Assembly: GCA_003117195.1 (NCBI GenBank)
Contig: BDSI01000004.1
Span: forward strand, 2,284,421-2,348,420
Direction of reading: 5' to 3'
DNA length: 64,000 nucleotides
Source: Eudorina sp. 2006-703-Eu-15
Taxonomy: Eukaryota > Chlorophyta > Chlorophyceae > Chlamydomonadales > Volvocaceae
Position 1 is the stretch's first letter, and each line of letters begins with the position of its first letter. The notes beneath the pieces were generated by a model. That model made no database searches and was not told the DNA's origin. It worked only from the letters and a program-made list of their open reading frames with translations. The position numbers and the translations under genes are program-made. Positions 13,001 to 24,979 of the stretch are shown here, one piece after another.

Positions 13001-16000
13001 GGAGGAAGGCGCTGTCGGGCTGCGCGTCAGGCCGTGTGCGCAGTCGGCCATCTCCCCCGATGGCGACCCAGAGGGGTTCAGGACGTCGCACGTGCAACCC
13101 AGCAGCCCCCTCCGCCGGTCGCCGCGCACCATCGATGGGTGCTCCTTGGGGCCGGTCGCCGCCCATGCGTCATACTCGCCCGGGCCTCTGCCTCTGCCTC
13201 TACCTGGTGCACTGATTCCCTGCTCCTATGCATGCGCTGGCGACCTGGCGTAAACTTATCATCCCCACCTGCGTTCATCGGCGTGCGCCTCCCCATCCTC
13301 CCGCCCCCCGCCTCCTTCCGGCCCCCCCACACACGCATATTCATATTATGCTCGCAGCCTGGCCGGCCTCTCCATCGCGCTGCACGTGTTCGTGGTGGCC
13401 TCCAACGACGCGGGGTTCGCGCCGCCGGATCACGTAGACGACTTTGACGAGCACCCGCAGTACGGCGGTCTGACGGGTGTGTTCGGCAGCAAGCTCGGCG
13501 AGTGCGAGAACTGCAGGTGCGCTGCCCCACCTGTACAGGGTTATGTAGGTGCGCTGCCCCATCCACCCACTTATACAGGGGGCTGTCCAGGGTTCCCGTC
13601 GGGGTCAGAGGGTGTTAGCGTGCGGGCAGGGTGGGCCTTGCCACGGTTAGTGGCCTAGTGTAACGGCTAACGGGTAAAGGTCCCCGGGGCAGAGGGGCTG
13701 AGGGAGCTCCGACCTCCGAGGGTGGTCGGGGACCCGGTGGGGGGGAGCAGCTGAGAGGCCGCCGCTGAGCGCCGGCGGCGGTGGGGCGGGCTTGGGGGGC
13801 CATTTGAAGTGCGGGCCTCGAGTCTGCTCGACATCCCGCTGGAGCTGTTCCACTGGAACATCGGAATGCGTACCGTGTGCTCTCTCCGCCCGGAAGCATC
13901 TGGGGCGCCGATCTTGACCTGGACCCCGCCTGCCTGCGCTTCCCTGCCCCCGTCCCCCCTGCCTGCCTCCCTCCCCTCCCCTGGCTGCAGGACCCGTGAC
14001 CCCATCGACGTGGAGGTGGATGTGACCGACTGCCTCAGGCGCCAGGGCCTCACCTGCCACACGGTGAGGCAGGCAGGAGGAGAGGCAGGGGGCGAGGCAG
14101 GCAGGGAGCGAGGCAGGCAGGCAGGCAGTACCGGCAGGGGGCGAGGCAGTGCCGGGAGGGAGGGAGGGACGCGGCAGGGACGGCGTCCGGACATGCACCC
14201 GCGGGAGGCGGCTGGCTGGCGGGGGCCACTGGCCAGAGCCCACTGGTCATGCACACGCGACCCCAGTCTTCCTGCCCGCGTGGGATGCGGTAGTGGGGCG
14301 GTGGCAGGGCGGTGCGGTTCGGCTGGTCTCACTGCCCCGGATAGCCGGTGCGGGCAGCCGGCCGTCCCCACCAGCCGGTGGGTGGGCCGGCCGTCCCCAC
14401 CAGGCTGGCGGCCTTGCACCTCCCTGCCTTGGGTTCTGTATTTGGCCTCCACTACAATACCGACTAGCACTCCCAAGCCCTGCTCAGGCCCGTCCGAGTC
14501 TTGCCCTCCTGCGTTTCCGGCGTGTGCACATGCGTGGTTACCCCGCACATGCGTGCGCACATCGGTTGCCCCGCACATGCGTGTGCACATCGGTTGCCCC
14601 GCCCCACCTCATCGCCGCCGCCGCCGCGTCAGGCCCGTCTGGTGGTGGTGGCTGTGGACATGAACGACGACGCGCGGGTGTCGCGGGAGGAGTTTGGCAT
14701 CCCGGAGCCCAGGGTGAGTGGCGCGGGGCGGAGAGGGGGGCACAGAGGGCGGCAAAGGGGAGGAGTCGGACGGCTGGGACGCACACGCACACCGTCTGGT
14801 CTGAAGTGCCCTCATCTCGACATCGGCACTACTGTCTGCGAATGCTGCCCAGTCCCCGACCAAGCTGCGAAGCCCCCTGCCCTGCGCGGCCTGACGCTGC
14901 CCCCTACCCCGCACCCTTCCTGGAGCAGCTGGTGGGTCCCTTCTTCCAGGACAAGTCCCTCATGTTGGCCCGGGGGGAGGCGTCCTCGGAGGTTGAGGCG
15001 GGTGAGGCGCCGGGAGGGGGTGAGGGCGGAGGAGCAGCCGTGTGCAGCTGAGTTGAGCTCACGGGGGTCGGAACGGCATGGGATGAGATAGCCACGCCAC
15101 TATCACCAACATCACCACCACCGCCACCATCTCGTCCAGCCCCGCAGCACAAACCTCGCGGCCCCCACCCCAACCCACCCCAATCAACACCTGCCCATCC
15201 CTCTCCCCCTCCCCCCCCCCTCAGGCGAGATCCTCCAGCTGCAGCGCTACCTGCTCAAGTACGGCTGGTACTCGGGGGAGGTGGACGGCGTGTTCGGACC
15301 CGCCACGGAGGCGGCCGTCATGCGCTTCCAGAAGTTCTACGGACTCAAGGTGTGGGGCGATAGGTGCAGCGCGGCGGAGAGCAGCATCCCCCTGACTGAT
15401 GACCCACCTACCCACCTACCCCGGGTTCGCTTCTGGTTTTTTCTTTTTTCAATGTGACGCACCCACCCACCGACTGGCTCACCGACTGACGGACTTGACC
15501 CGAGCGCCTGACCTGCATCGGTCACTTACTTCGGGCGACGTAAATGCCGACGCCCCCCGGCTGCGTCGTTCTGAAGCTGTCGCTCCTCACCCGCCCCGCC
15601 GCGCCGCGCCCCGGCCCGGGGGATGACCTCCGCCGCCCCCCCCAGGTGGATGGCGTCGCGGGTCCCGCCACCCGCAGTCTGATGATGATGGCGCGGATGG
15701 ACGACAAGGAGGACGAGGTGGGTGCGGGTCGCGGGAGGGGGGGGTCGAAGGGGGCTGTGAAGGGGGGTCACTGACACGGACCGCGCCAGGCTATGGCCTT
15801 GGATCGGACGGGCCCTCGGTCCTTCTCCCCGCGCCACCCGCGCAGAGGGGGGTACAGGGGCCTTCTGGCGGGCGCAGCCCCGCAGGCGGACCGCGATGTA
15901 CGCGTTGGTTTCTTACCCGAAGACAACATGCCAGCGATCCAGTCCGCGATCCGCCTGCGACCCCCCTCCTGGGTTCCCCGTGCGACCGCGCCTCCCGGCC

Positions 16001-18026
16001 TCCCGGCTGCCGGCTGCCGGCCTCCGGCCTCCGGCTGCCGGCCCGCAGATCGACACGGACGACTGCGCCGCCTTCACCGCGGGCTCAGTGGTGCGGTGGT
16101 GGGCGGGCGGCTGCCCCGGCTACCTGGACGTGGAGGCGGTCCGGGACGAGGTGGCGGCGGCCGTGAGCGAGTGGTCTACCGCCGTGCCGCTGTCCTTCCT
16201 GGAGGTACGGTAGGCGGGAGGGGCGGGATGTTCGCACTGGCTGGCCTAACCTGAATTGATGAGTGATTGACAGCTTAAGTGCTATCCAACCCAATCTAAT
16301 CTAACCTGATCCACCCTGACGGGCCTGACCTAAGGACCATGGCACGTCCCGACCTGGCCGTCGCGTCCCCGGGTCTCTTCGACGCCCCTCCCGCCGCCGC
16401 CGCCGCAGGTCGACAGCCCCGAGCAGGCCAACCTGACCATCAGCTGGGGCAACCGCAGCCGGGGCAACATGTTCCGATTCGACGGCCCGGGGGGCGCCCT
16501 GGCCTACACCACCCCGGGGGGCGCCATCACGCTGGACGCGGCCGAACAGTGGCTGCTGCAGCCCGCGGCACCCAGGCCGGGGGCCTTCTACCTTCAGCCG
16601 GTGGTGCTGCACGAGATAGGTGGGTGGGTGGGTGGGGGTGGGTGGGTGGGCAGCTACCGCAGGAGGTCGGGGGTCCGGAGTCCGCCGGCGCCTGTCCTCC
16701 GCCTGCAGGGCTGCCACACATCACTACAAGCCAGCTACACCCCGGATCCCGCGCGGCCGACGGGTCTCACCGCTCACAGACAGGAGACAGCTAAGTGCGT
16801 CCTCACCCCCTCCCCTTTCCTATACCCCCGCTCCCGACCCTGTCGGCCCTTTGGCCCCTTTGCCCCCTTTGGCCGCCCCTGGGACCCCCCTCGCGGGTGC
16901 CCCCTCCTGCAGGCCACGCCCTGGGTCTGACCCACAGCTCCAACCGCGCGGATGTGATGAGCCCCTTCTACGTGGCTGACAGGCTGCAGCTGGCGGACGG
17001 GGACCGCGAGAGGGCGGCGAACATCTACCCGCTGGAGGGGCCCATGGCGGAGCTGTTCAAGTGAGAGGTGGCGGGAGGGCTAGGACGGGAGGGCTAGGGC
17101 GGGGTGTGGGGGAATGGGGGAGGGGGGCAGAGGGAAGGAGAGAAAAGACGGGGGACGAGCGATCTTTGGCGGCGACAGGCAGGCGGGCGGGTGGCCAGTG
17201 GCTGTGACTGGTCAGGGAGGTGCTGTCCCACAGCCCCCGTCAAAGGGATCCCCGTCCCGTGGGCAGCGAGGCTCGTGCACGGGGATACGAGCACACGTGC
17301 AGGACAACCCTGTGCCGGCTATGAGAGCTGCGGTGGCCGGGGCGCGGGGCTCCTTCCACCGACCGCCTCTCCCTACCCAGCTCACTCCCGTCCCTTCCTG
17401 TCGCACTAACTCCTCCCCCCTCACTTCCTCCCCCCACCACCACTTCCTCATCCCAGGACTCTGGACCTGGACCAGGACGGGCTGCTCAGCCGGGAGGAGT
17501 TCCTGTCCGCCCTGTGCGGCCACGGAGCCAACCCCATCGAGGTAAGGCCCCCCCGCGGCTGTCGGCTCACTCCCCCGCCCCGACCAAGGTGGAACAGGGG
17601 AACGGGTACGTCGGCGGCCCGTTATCACGAAGTCAGACATCACAGCAGCCCTACGCGAAATGCTGCGTCCGGTCGGGCTTCAGTGCCTCAGGCAGACAGA
17701 CAAGACAAGACAGATAAGACAAGACAGAAAGTCACAACAGGCAGGCTGGCCCGGGCGCAGGCGCGGATGTCGGGCAGCCGCGCAGCAGGTTAATTGATGG
17801 CCCTCTGCGTGTGTCGACCGCATCCCCAGCAAACCTGACACAGTGTCCCTGCCTCACCTACCCCTACACCTAACCCCACCCCTACCCCCACCCCCACCCT
17901 ACCCCTGGCACCCCGGCGCAGCGGTCGGACGCGGAGGCGCTGTTCGGCGAGGCGGACTCGGGCGGCACCGGCTTCCTGCAGCTGCAGCAGTTCGTCGTGC
18001 TGATGGCTCGACTCTACTTCGAGTGA
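8012..18026 (+). CDS. Tyrosinase / EF-hand / PG-binding / matrixin fusion protein, 776 aa
   Basis: Eighteen exons: 8012-8273, 8899-8996, 10759-10913, 11299-11374, 11617-11871, 12235-12333, 12860-12957, 13358-13516, 13991-14063, 14633-14713, 14929-15001, 15225-15349, 15646-15717, 16049-16204, 16409-16619, 16913-17060, 17457-17541, 17922-18026. Every border is GT-AG and every phase joins, totalling 2331 nt. Residues ~35-425 are a type-3 copper oxidase. CuA: H90, H99, H108 (YCVHGRETFPGWHR), with C97 placed for a Cys-His thioether. CuB: H229, H233, H256 (PHNSLH, FLHHCNVDR). Next come an EF-hand (D434-E445), a PG_binding_1-like domain (~477-540) and a matrixin domain (~550-705) with HEIGHALGLTHS (H662, E663, H666, H672) and Met-turn M680. 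A canonical EF-hand (D717-E728) and a degenerate one (from D754) follow. Family chemistry: phenol to quinone oxidation, and zinc proteolysis. No signal peptide or PRCGxPD cysteine switch is visible. Two separate genes are unlikely, because no stop or start falls between the domains. Confidence 0.93.
9985..10012. repeat. (CA)n microsatellite in tyrosinase-fusion intron 2
   Basis: About 14 AC dinucleotides within the 1.76-kb second intron, the longest intron of this gene. The rest of that intron shows no gene-like signal. Confidence 0.95.
10424..10464. repeat. (CA)n followed by (CCG)n in the same intron
   Basis: Compound microsatellite: roughly ten AC units run straight into seven GCC units, in intron 2 of the tyrosinase fusion. 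Confidence 0.95.
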
Positions 18027-21000
18027 TCCCTTCCTCCTCCTCCTCCTCCTCCTCTTCCTCCTGTTGCCGCCTGCTTGCTCACCCGCATCAAGAAGGGGAC
18101 CGGCGGTGGGGCAGTTGACTGCGGGGTGGGGCAGTTTGCGGGCGTAGTTCCCGGGCCCCAGCAACAGCTGTCCGACCAGGACGTGCAGTCACAGATCCTG
18201 GCCTCTACCTTGGGATTACACATAACGACGTTATGAAATGCCCTATATATATTGCATATCGCAAACCTTTAACAACTCCGACTGGGGCGGATCTCTTGGG
18301 TGTGTGTGCGGTGGCCGGGCGGTGGATGACGGCGTGCGACGAAGAATATGTGTACGACCTCATGCACTGCATTTTTAGTGCGCAGGGTGGCCGGGCGGGG
18401 CGGCTCATGGGCTGCGCGGGCCCACGACCCAATGTTGTTGTTGTTGTTGTTGGGTTGGCCGCGGGCTGCATGGCATGGCATGGTAAGGTGTGTTGTATGG
18501 CCGATTGAGGTGCTGTGTGTACTGGTGGGTGCTCGACGAAGCAGCTCGTCGCGTACCGCATCCCTCCCTGCCGGCCTGTCTGCAGATGAGGCATTGCGGC
18601 AAGGGGGGAAAACCCTGTGTCGTGTACGCGTCATACTTGCGTCTCCAGTTACCTCTTGCCACCATGGTTCCTGCATGTGAACCCGGACTGCTGGCTGACA
18701 GCGCCGCGTTTTTGACGACCTCGGCGCTGCGTTCTCAGGCACCTACCTCACATAGACGACCCGCCCAACCTCGACGCCTGCACGGTGCACGCCGCGAGCA
18801 TGCGGCTTCACTTCCCGTTGACCGATTGCAGGTTTTGTCGGCATGACGTTCCGTTACATCACCCATCTGCTGAATTGGTTTATCGGTTGATACTGATACT
18901 GTGTGTAGAGCATTCGGCGGGTGAGTTAGTGCGTACTGGTCACTGGTTCACTGGCGGCCGTGGCGCAGGGCCGGACAGCTGGCCTGGGGGGCCGCGACTG
19001 GCAAAACGATAATTTATCATGACGTGCTGGATCCTGGGCTGCGCGCATCCATTCGTCAGGATGAATGGCTTGCCGTACCGACAGTGCGCGACCCACGGGA
19101 CATAACGACCTCCTTGCTTGTACCGTGATGGGGACTGTGAATACACCCCCCCCCCCGGGGCTGGTCGGGGCGATCTGCCGGGTTACGTTGGCGTTACAAA
19201 CCGGGGGTTGGCGCGGCGCAGGCTGGATGCGCTGCTGCAGCGGCCGGGAGGGGACCTATGACCTCGACTGCACAGGAGGTAGGGCTTTGGAGTTCCGGTT
19301 CCTTCATTGCGACCTCTTCATAAGTAGGTGTGTGTATGTATGTCCTCTTCGATGTGCTGTACATTTGAGGCCCAGGCTTCGGCTCACTGAGATACTGTCT
19401 GGTCGACAGACCGACCGACTGAATGACCGGACTGACGTGATGGGCTGCGTTCGCAGTCGCGCCGCGCAGGCCGCGTGTCGCGAGGAGGGAGGGCGATGGG
19501 GGCCCATTGGGCGGGCGTCGAAGAGCTCGCGCTGCCTCGAGCCCGTGACTGGCTGGGTGTATGGAACGTGCGGAAGCAAGACGGTTGACTTGACAGTTGA
19601 CACCCGCAGCGAACTGCTTGTTTCTAACTGCATATTCGTTGTGTTGACCGGCGACTTTGTCGCTGTACCCATGTTCTTGGGCGTCATGTCGTGATGATGA
19701 TGTACGAACACACAAACACACAGTGTCATCTCCCTCCCTGCGTACACGAAAATGTTGCGGCGCGACGGTGCTCTGCAGTGGTATCCGACGGCGTTGAGTG
19801 CTGGCGCCTGCCGTACCAATCGTGTTGTGTGTACGGGGAAGCTCAGGATTGCAGGGTGTGTGAGTAACCAACCAGTGATGACCGGCGGTGCGGTGAGAGC
19901 GTGAGACGGTGCAGAGGGAGGGAAGACGGAGGGAGGGAGTCCTATTGATGATACCTGCCTTGTCGCACACGTGCAATAGCCAATATGTGTACTCTGGCGG
20001 CATCTAGTGCCTCGCCAGTGTGGGCGTGTATGGGGTGCGTGCATCCTTAGGAGTACGATCCGGCATGGGGTGGGTCCTGGGGGCCGATGGTTTTTCTATG
20101 CGTGACGTGTGCTGTGGGGTACGACCGCTCGTGCGCATCGACGCAAAATGGAAGCATGGGTTGCGCGTCAAGGGTTGTGCAGCGTCGTCCGTTAACTCCC
20201 CCCGGAGTGACCTCGACGGGGAACTGGGTAACGCACGTCACAAATATCTTGTTTCCCCGACCGGTAATTCGTGCGTCCCAAATGTAAGTTTTGATGCATA
20301 TACATCACCACTTTCCAATTAGCTCTGACATCGCTCAAGACAGCGCGCACGTCTTGAAGTCCGTGCCCGCCACACCACGCCCTGGGGTTCTTGCAGCTAA
20401 CATCTTGCGTGCATCACAAGAAGTTGCGTGATAATTAAGACGAACATTGTCGCTGACTGCGCCGCCGCCGAACACGGACGTTCGACGCACTGAAGGCTGC
20501 AGCGACGGTTTCTTTCGCTTTTGTGCTGACATAAAACATACCATACATGCATGTTTTTTCGCTCTCTCCGCCACTCGGCTACTACAAAACTGTATGACGT
20601 CGGATGGCGACTCACCACCAACGCATCCGCGTCAGCAGCCACACGTCACAGAATAATAGGAGCTCACTTGCAGGAATTAATTTCCAGGTAATTGGGCACA
20701 ATAAGGCCGCAGTATGTCGGGGATACAAGATGGATTCGGACACACGAACGGTTGGGCTGAGCGTTGGGATACGCCTGGATGCGTTGGGATCGCCGGAGAG
20801 GAGACTCCAATGATTATGCTTTTTGACATGCGTACGTATATGTCGTTGGCTCGATATCTCGATAACAACGGAGAAAGTTGAAAATCGGAAGCATGCCCGC
20901 AGCGCCTCAGGCATATGCCACCGGCAAGAGAAGCTTCCACATACATGCCTTTACAGTGAACTTCAGCATCCATCAGATGAACATTGCCAGTATTCTGCCA

Positions 21001-21484
21001 AGAATGCGACCACCAAAGCGATAACTGCCGTCATAGTGACTCCACGCCATGTCAGGCAGCTACATAAATGCTACAAGGCGGACTTGAAGAACAAAAAATG
21101 AGCCCTATAGAGCGCAATTTCAATATTCAGTTTGACACCTCTTGACCTTCGTTTCTAAAGTGTACGGCCATGTTGGTAGTTTGTAGTTCGTTTGTATGCC
21201 GATGGAGGTAAAAACTACCACCATGCCACTTTATGAGAGGGATTACCACATATATTTTTTGACGTATGGGGTTGGGCGTCTGGCAGTTATAGTATTTTCC
21301 TTTGCAGTTGCATATTCGGCAGTTGACGCGCAGGTTGACGCGCGTGCTGTCCACAAGGCCACAAAGTTGAAGCCACGCGCCTTCACGAACTGCTTTCTTA
21401 TATTTCAGAGTGTATGATTACTTAATTCTTGGTAATCTGCGTGAATCGCTGAGATATCAGGCAACCTCTAGTGCGCAAAGCTTT
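18027..21484. other. Gene-poor interval, 3.5 kb
   Basis: It lies between the tyrosinase fusion and the DUF506 gene, both on the plus strand. It holds a (CCT)n run just after the fusion stop (18036-18060) and a (TTG)n run near 18433-18452. Composition becomes AT-richer toward 20.3-21.4 kb. Open frames (e.g. 19065-19694 +, 19194-20003 -) lack family motifs and overlap one another on opposite strands, so I do not call genes. The fusion's 3' UTR and the DUF506 promoter must be inside. Confidence 0.5.
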
Positions 21485-23614
21485 ATGGCGTCCGAGCTAA
21501 TTTTCGATCTGGATGATGCATCGTGCCCCGATGAGCGCGATAATGAGATCACCGATGTCAGTCTTGAGGTGAGCGCGTCTGCATTACGGCTTATTGTGGC
21601 CGACGAAGACGTCGTTTCTGACATTCCCTCCCTCGCACCCTCACACAGATCAGGCCGGCGGCAAGTCCTGGCGCCCTTGCATTCACACAGCAATCTGCAG
21701 GGTTTGACATTGCAGAGACTTTTTTCCAGCGGAGGGTAAGGCGTTGGTGCTGTGATGTGTGCGCACACGTCAATGTGGATTACATGACGCTTTGCACGTT
21801 TGCGCGCCACTGCATGCTGTTGATGACACCCAAACCTGCAACTGCGCACATTGGAATGTAACATACATCCCAGCGTGCACCTTCCGGCAGCACCTATCGA
21901 CCTCGTCTTGCTTGCAGCTCCCTAAAGCCTGTTCCGCCTGGTCCACGTGCTTTTCGCTTGTGGGTTCTGCAGGTCAAGGATATGATGCTGAAACTGCAGC
22001 AGAAGCAGCTTCTGGGTGAGCGCTCAGCCGCGCTGTCGAGCTGCACGCCCCTCAAGGAACTGTGCTGGGCACTGCGGCTCAGCGGCGTCGACGCGCGCAT
22101 CTACCTGCCCGCCCCCGCGGGCTTCGCCGGCTGCGGCCGCCAGAGCACGGGGGGCGGGGGTCAGTGTGTTGCGGCCGCCACCGCCGGGAAGCGCTGCTTC
22201 TTTTGCAGCCGGCAGCCGTTCGCGGTGGTACGACAGCTGTCGCCGGGCCGTGACGTACCGCCTCAGTCCCTCGGCTGCACCAAGGTGCCAACCGTTTCTG
22301 GGGCCCCCTACGCCGGCGAGTACGGTAATCTGGTGGTGGAGCCCTGCCTCCGGGAGCTGTTCCGGGTGGCGCCGTCCAGCCCCGAGTACGCCGCGCTGGT
22401 CGAGCAACTGCCGCAGGTACGGCCGGTTTGGAGAGGGCCCTGACTTCAAACCTGTCATAACGTTGCATGACGCTCGGCGTTTTTGCTTGATTTTAACTCC
22501 GGTGGAGACCACGAAGGGTTTCTAAGTGGGGTTGAGCGTGACCTCAGTTACCTCAGCTACGCGCGCGCTACGCTCTAGAGTCTACATCCGGTCTACATCG
22601 CACCGCAACGCACAGCCACAGCCGGACGTGGAAAGTGTGGCCGGCAAAGGGAAGGCTCCATCCGTCGCCGCGCTCAGCAGTCCCAAGGTCACTGACCATC
22701 ACTGATGACGTACCGGTATCCCTCTCGTGTGCACCCGGGTCGCTCACCGTGCAGGTGTGGGTGGGTCCCCGTGCGGCGCTGCTGGAGCTGGCGGAGCGCA
22801 TGTGCGGTCTCATGGCGCTCAACTTCAGGTGGGTCGGCGGGGATGCGGCGGGAGGGTGGGCGGGAGGGTGGGCGGGAGGGTGGGCCCAAGTGGGGACCGG
22901 CGCGGGTCTGAGGGTCGTTGCGGGAGGACAGCAGCCCGTCGGTGGAGCACAGTCGGGCCCTCTTGCGACATTCTCTGGTGTAAAGGCAGGACGCCGGTCT
23001 GTCTGTGTGTGGCCTGCAGGACCCAAGGCCTGGATGTGCCCCCCTGGCGGCGGCGGGCATCGGTGATGTCCCGCTGGGAGGAGCGCCCCGAGCACGAGCT
23101 GCCCCTCGACCTAGACCACCTGGGCCTGGACCTGGAGCTGGCGGGGCAGGCGCAGGAGCAGCAAGGGCGGATGGGGGCCGGCGGCTGCCGGGGCCCCTCC
23201 GGCGGCTGCGTTGCGCACCACGGTCTGGGACTCGACCTGACGGCGGCGCCGCGCTGGGGCCCGACCGCGGCTCGTTCGGGATCCCCGCGACCCGTCACGC
23301 CCCGGCGGACTGCCGCCGCCTTGCGCCCTCTGCCTCGACGAGCTGCGACGGCGGCGGCGATCGCGGAGGCGGGCCCCACGAGCAGCTTGCTGCGCGCGGC
23401 GGTGAGCGCGGCGGCGGCGGCGGCGCGGAATGCTGAGGCGGCCTCGTCTTGCAACCTGCCCACGACGACCAGTGGGGCAACCAGCCGCGGCGGTGACAGG
23501 CAGCAGCAGGTGGCCAGGGCCTGTGGGCCTCTCCCCACGTCGGCCGATGTCGCCAAGGCGCCCTGCGTGGTGGTGTACGGGTTCAACCTGCGCGCCGCGG
23601 CACGCGCCGTGTAA
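21485..23614 (+). CDS. DUF506 / PDDEXK_6 family protein, 398 aa
   Basis: Four exons, 21485-21568, 21973-22416, 22755-22828 and 23020-23614, join in phase. The plant and algal DUF506 family (PF04720) is grouped by fold with PDDEXK nucleases, but its biochemical role is not settled. Family landmarks in order: ELCWALRLSGVDARIYLP (the 'AL+-SGYDA' block), YGNLVVEPCLRELFRVAP (the '-YIDV-V--FR-EFEIARP' block), YAALVEQLPQ followed by VWVGPRAALLELAERMCGLM, and LDVPPWRRRASVMSRW near residues 205-220. The last 170 residues are Ala-, Gly- and Arg-rich and look disordered. ATG 21485 gives an acidic N-terminus (MASELIFDLDDASCPDERDN) typical of the family; an in-frame ATG at 21410 would add 25 residues. The stop codon overlaps a TGTAA at 23610. 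Confidence 0.85.
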
Positions 23615-24979
23615 GGTATTGCAGCTTTGCGATGTGCTTCGGAACTGGAAATTTTAGCCGTGCTCCGGCCCATGCGATGCGTTGTCGTGGGCTGTAGGGC
23701 CCTCGTTTGGTCGGTTGAGTGTCCATTGGAGAGGAGAGAGGCATGCAGGCAGGTAGTTAGGAAGGTAGGAAGGGCGAATGCGCATGCGTTGTCCATTGGC
23801 AGTTCCGCGCTGCATTCGAAGGCTTTGGCGCACATTGGCAAAGCCCCTTGCGGACAGGGTGCAACAACAAGAAGCTGCATGTTTACACTGAACACTGCAG
23901 AAGCTGAAGGCTGCTGTCTTGGTGTCAGGCCCCCCATAGGACGGGGTCTATCTGTTGTGCATTGATGGGGATGAGCGGACGCAGACATCAGTTTTGCTCC
24001 GGGCGGGTATCTCTCTCTGTCACCATCCTCTTGAGCGGCTCCCACCCTGTAGCCGTCCGGGGCGCTGCGTCCCGGGGCACAGGGGGACTGGGTGCCGCCT
24101 TTTTCTTTTCATGGGCGCTGCTGAATTGCCCCGGCGCGTGTATGTGTGTGGTTCATGTCCCGTTTCTCACAGGCAAAGCGTGCCCCGGGGTCTTGGGGGC
24201 GTACAACTTTTCTTCCCCTCGGCGATGCCCCGTACATAATAATTCTTTTTCGTATATAATAATTTTTTCAGAGGTGTAGAGGAGGCCCCCGCTGCTCGCG
24301 CCTCCCAGCACGGCGCTCTCGCAAATGTGGACGCTTGAGGCGTGTTGGCGGCGTGTTGTCGCAGATGCACAAGTCAAACAGCAGGGGGCACGTGTGTTGC
24401 TGGAGGTACGGACAGCAACCGGAGTACGGAGGTTGGGGTGTGATGGCGGAGGTTAGCAGAAATTATTCTGTTGGGGCCCCAAACGCATATATCGGTTTCC
24501 ACGAGAAGTTTTATTCATGGGCGGTGTCCTCTTTGGGACGTGACATGCCGTCATCTTTTGTACGGAAGGGTACTGTCTCTCGCCCCGTTGGTGTCACTGG
24601 GCAAGTCGAGTGGAGTCCGTCTGGGGACACGTGCCGGGGCCCATTCATTCGGATTACGGTAAACCAGGAAAAAGGTGTTTTCAATTTTTATGCAGCGCTT
24701 AGCGGGTAAAAAATACGCGCTGCTAGCATGGCCCTCCTCCTTAATTTTCTTCGAAGAGAAAAGCCAAAGCCTGTAAATAATGAGTACCGGACCCACACAC
24801 CTGCAGCAGACCCATGCCTGGCTCCATCCCCTGGCCGTGTCCAACACCTGCAACCCACCGCCAGCACCACCTCTCCCTCCTCCCCCCCGGGAGACCCTTC
24901 AAACACCAGACCGACCCATCGCACCCTACCTCTTACCTCCTCACGCCACCACAACATGCACGGGGGCCCCGAGCCTCCT
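23615..24979. other. Convergent 3' interval (DUF506 / transporter)
   Basis: About 1.4 kb between two converging genes, probably mostly 3' UTR. An open frame at 24335-24709 (+) resembles no family I know. AT-rich patches occur near 24.23-24.27 and 24.66-24.78 kb. No repeat or RNA gene is visible. Confidence 0.45.

Noticed and set aside
13809..13990. Possible extra tyrosinase exon containing LDIPLELFHWNIGMR
   Set aside because: Exons 13358-13516 and 13991-14063 already join in phase; adding this segment needs weak splice sites.
19065..20044. Long overlapping frames on both strands (209, 269 and 246 residues)
   Set aside because: They overlap each other, share no motif with any family, and show no consistent splice borders.
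24335..24709. 124-residue plus-strand frame
   Set aside because: Located in the convergent 3' interval, AT-richer than genuine exons here, no recognisable motif and no splice partners.
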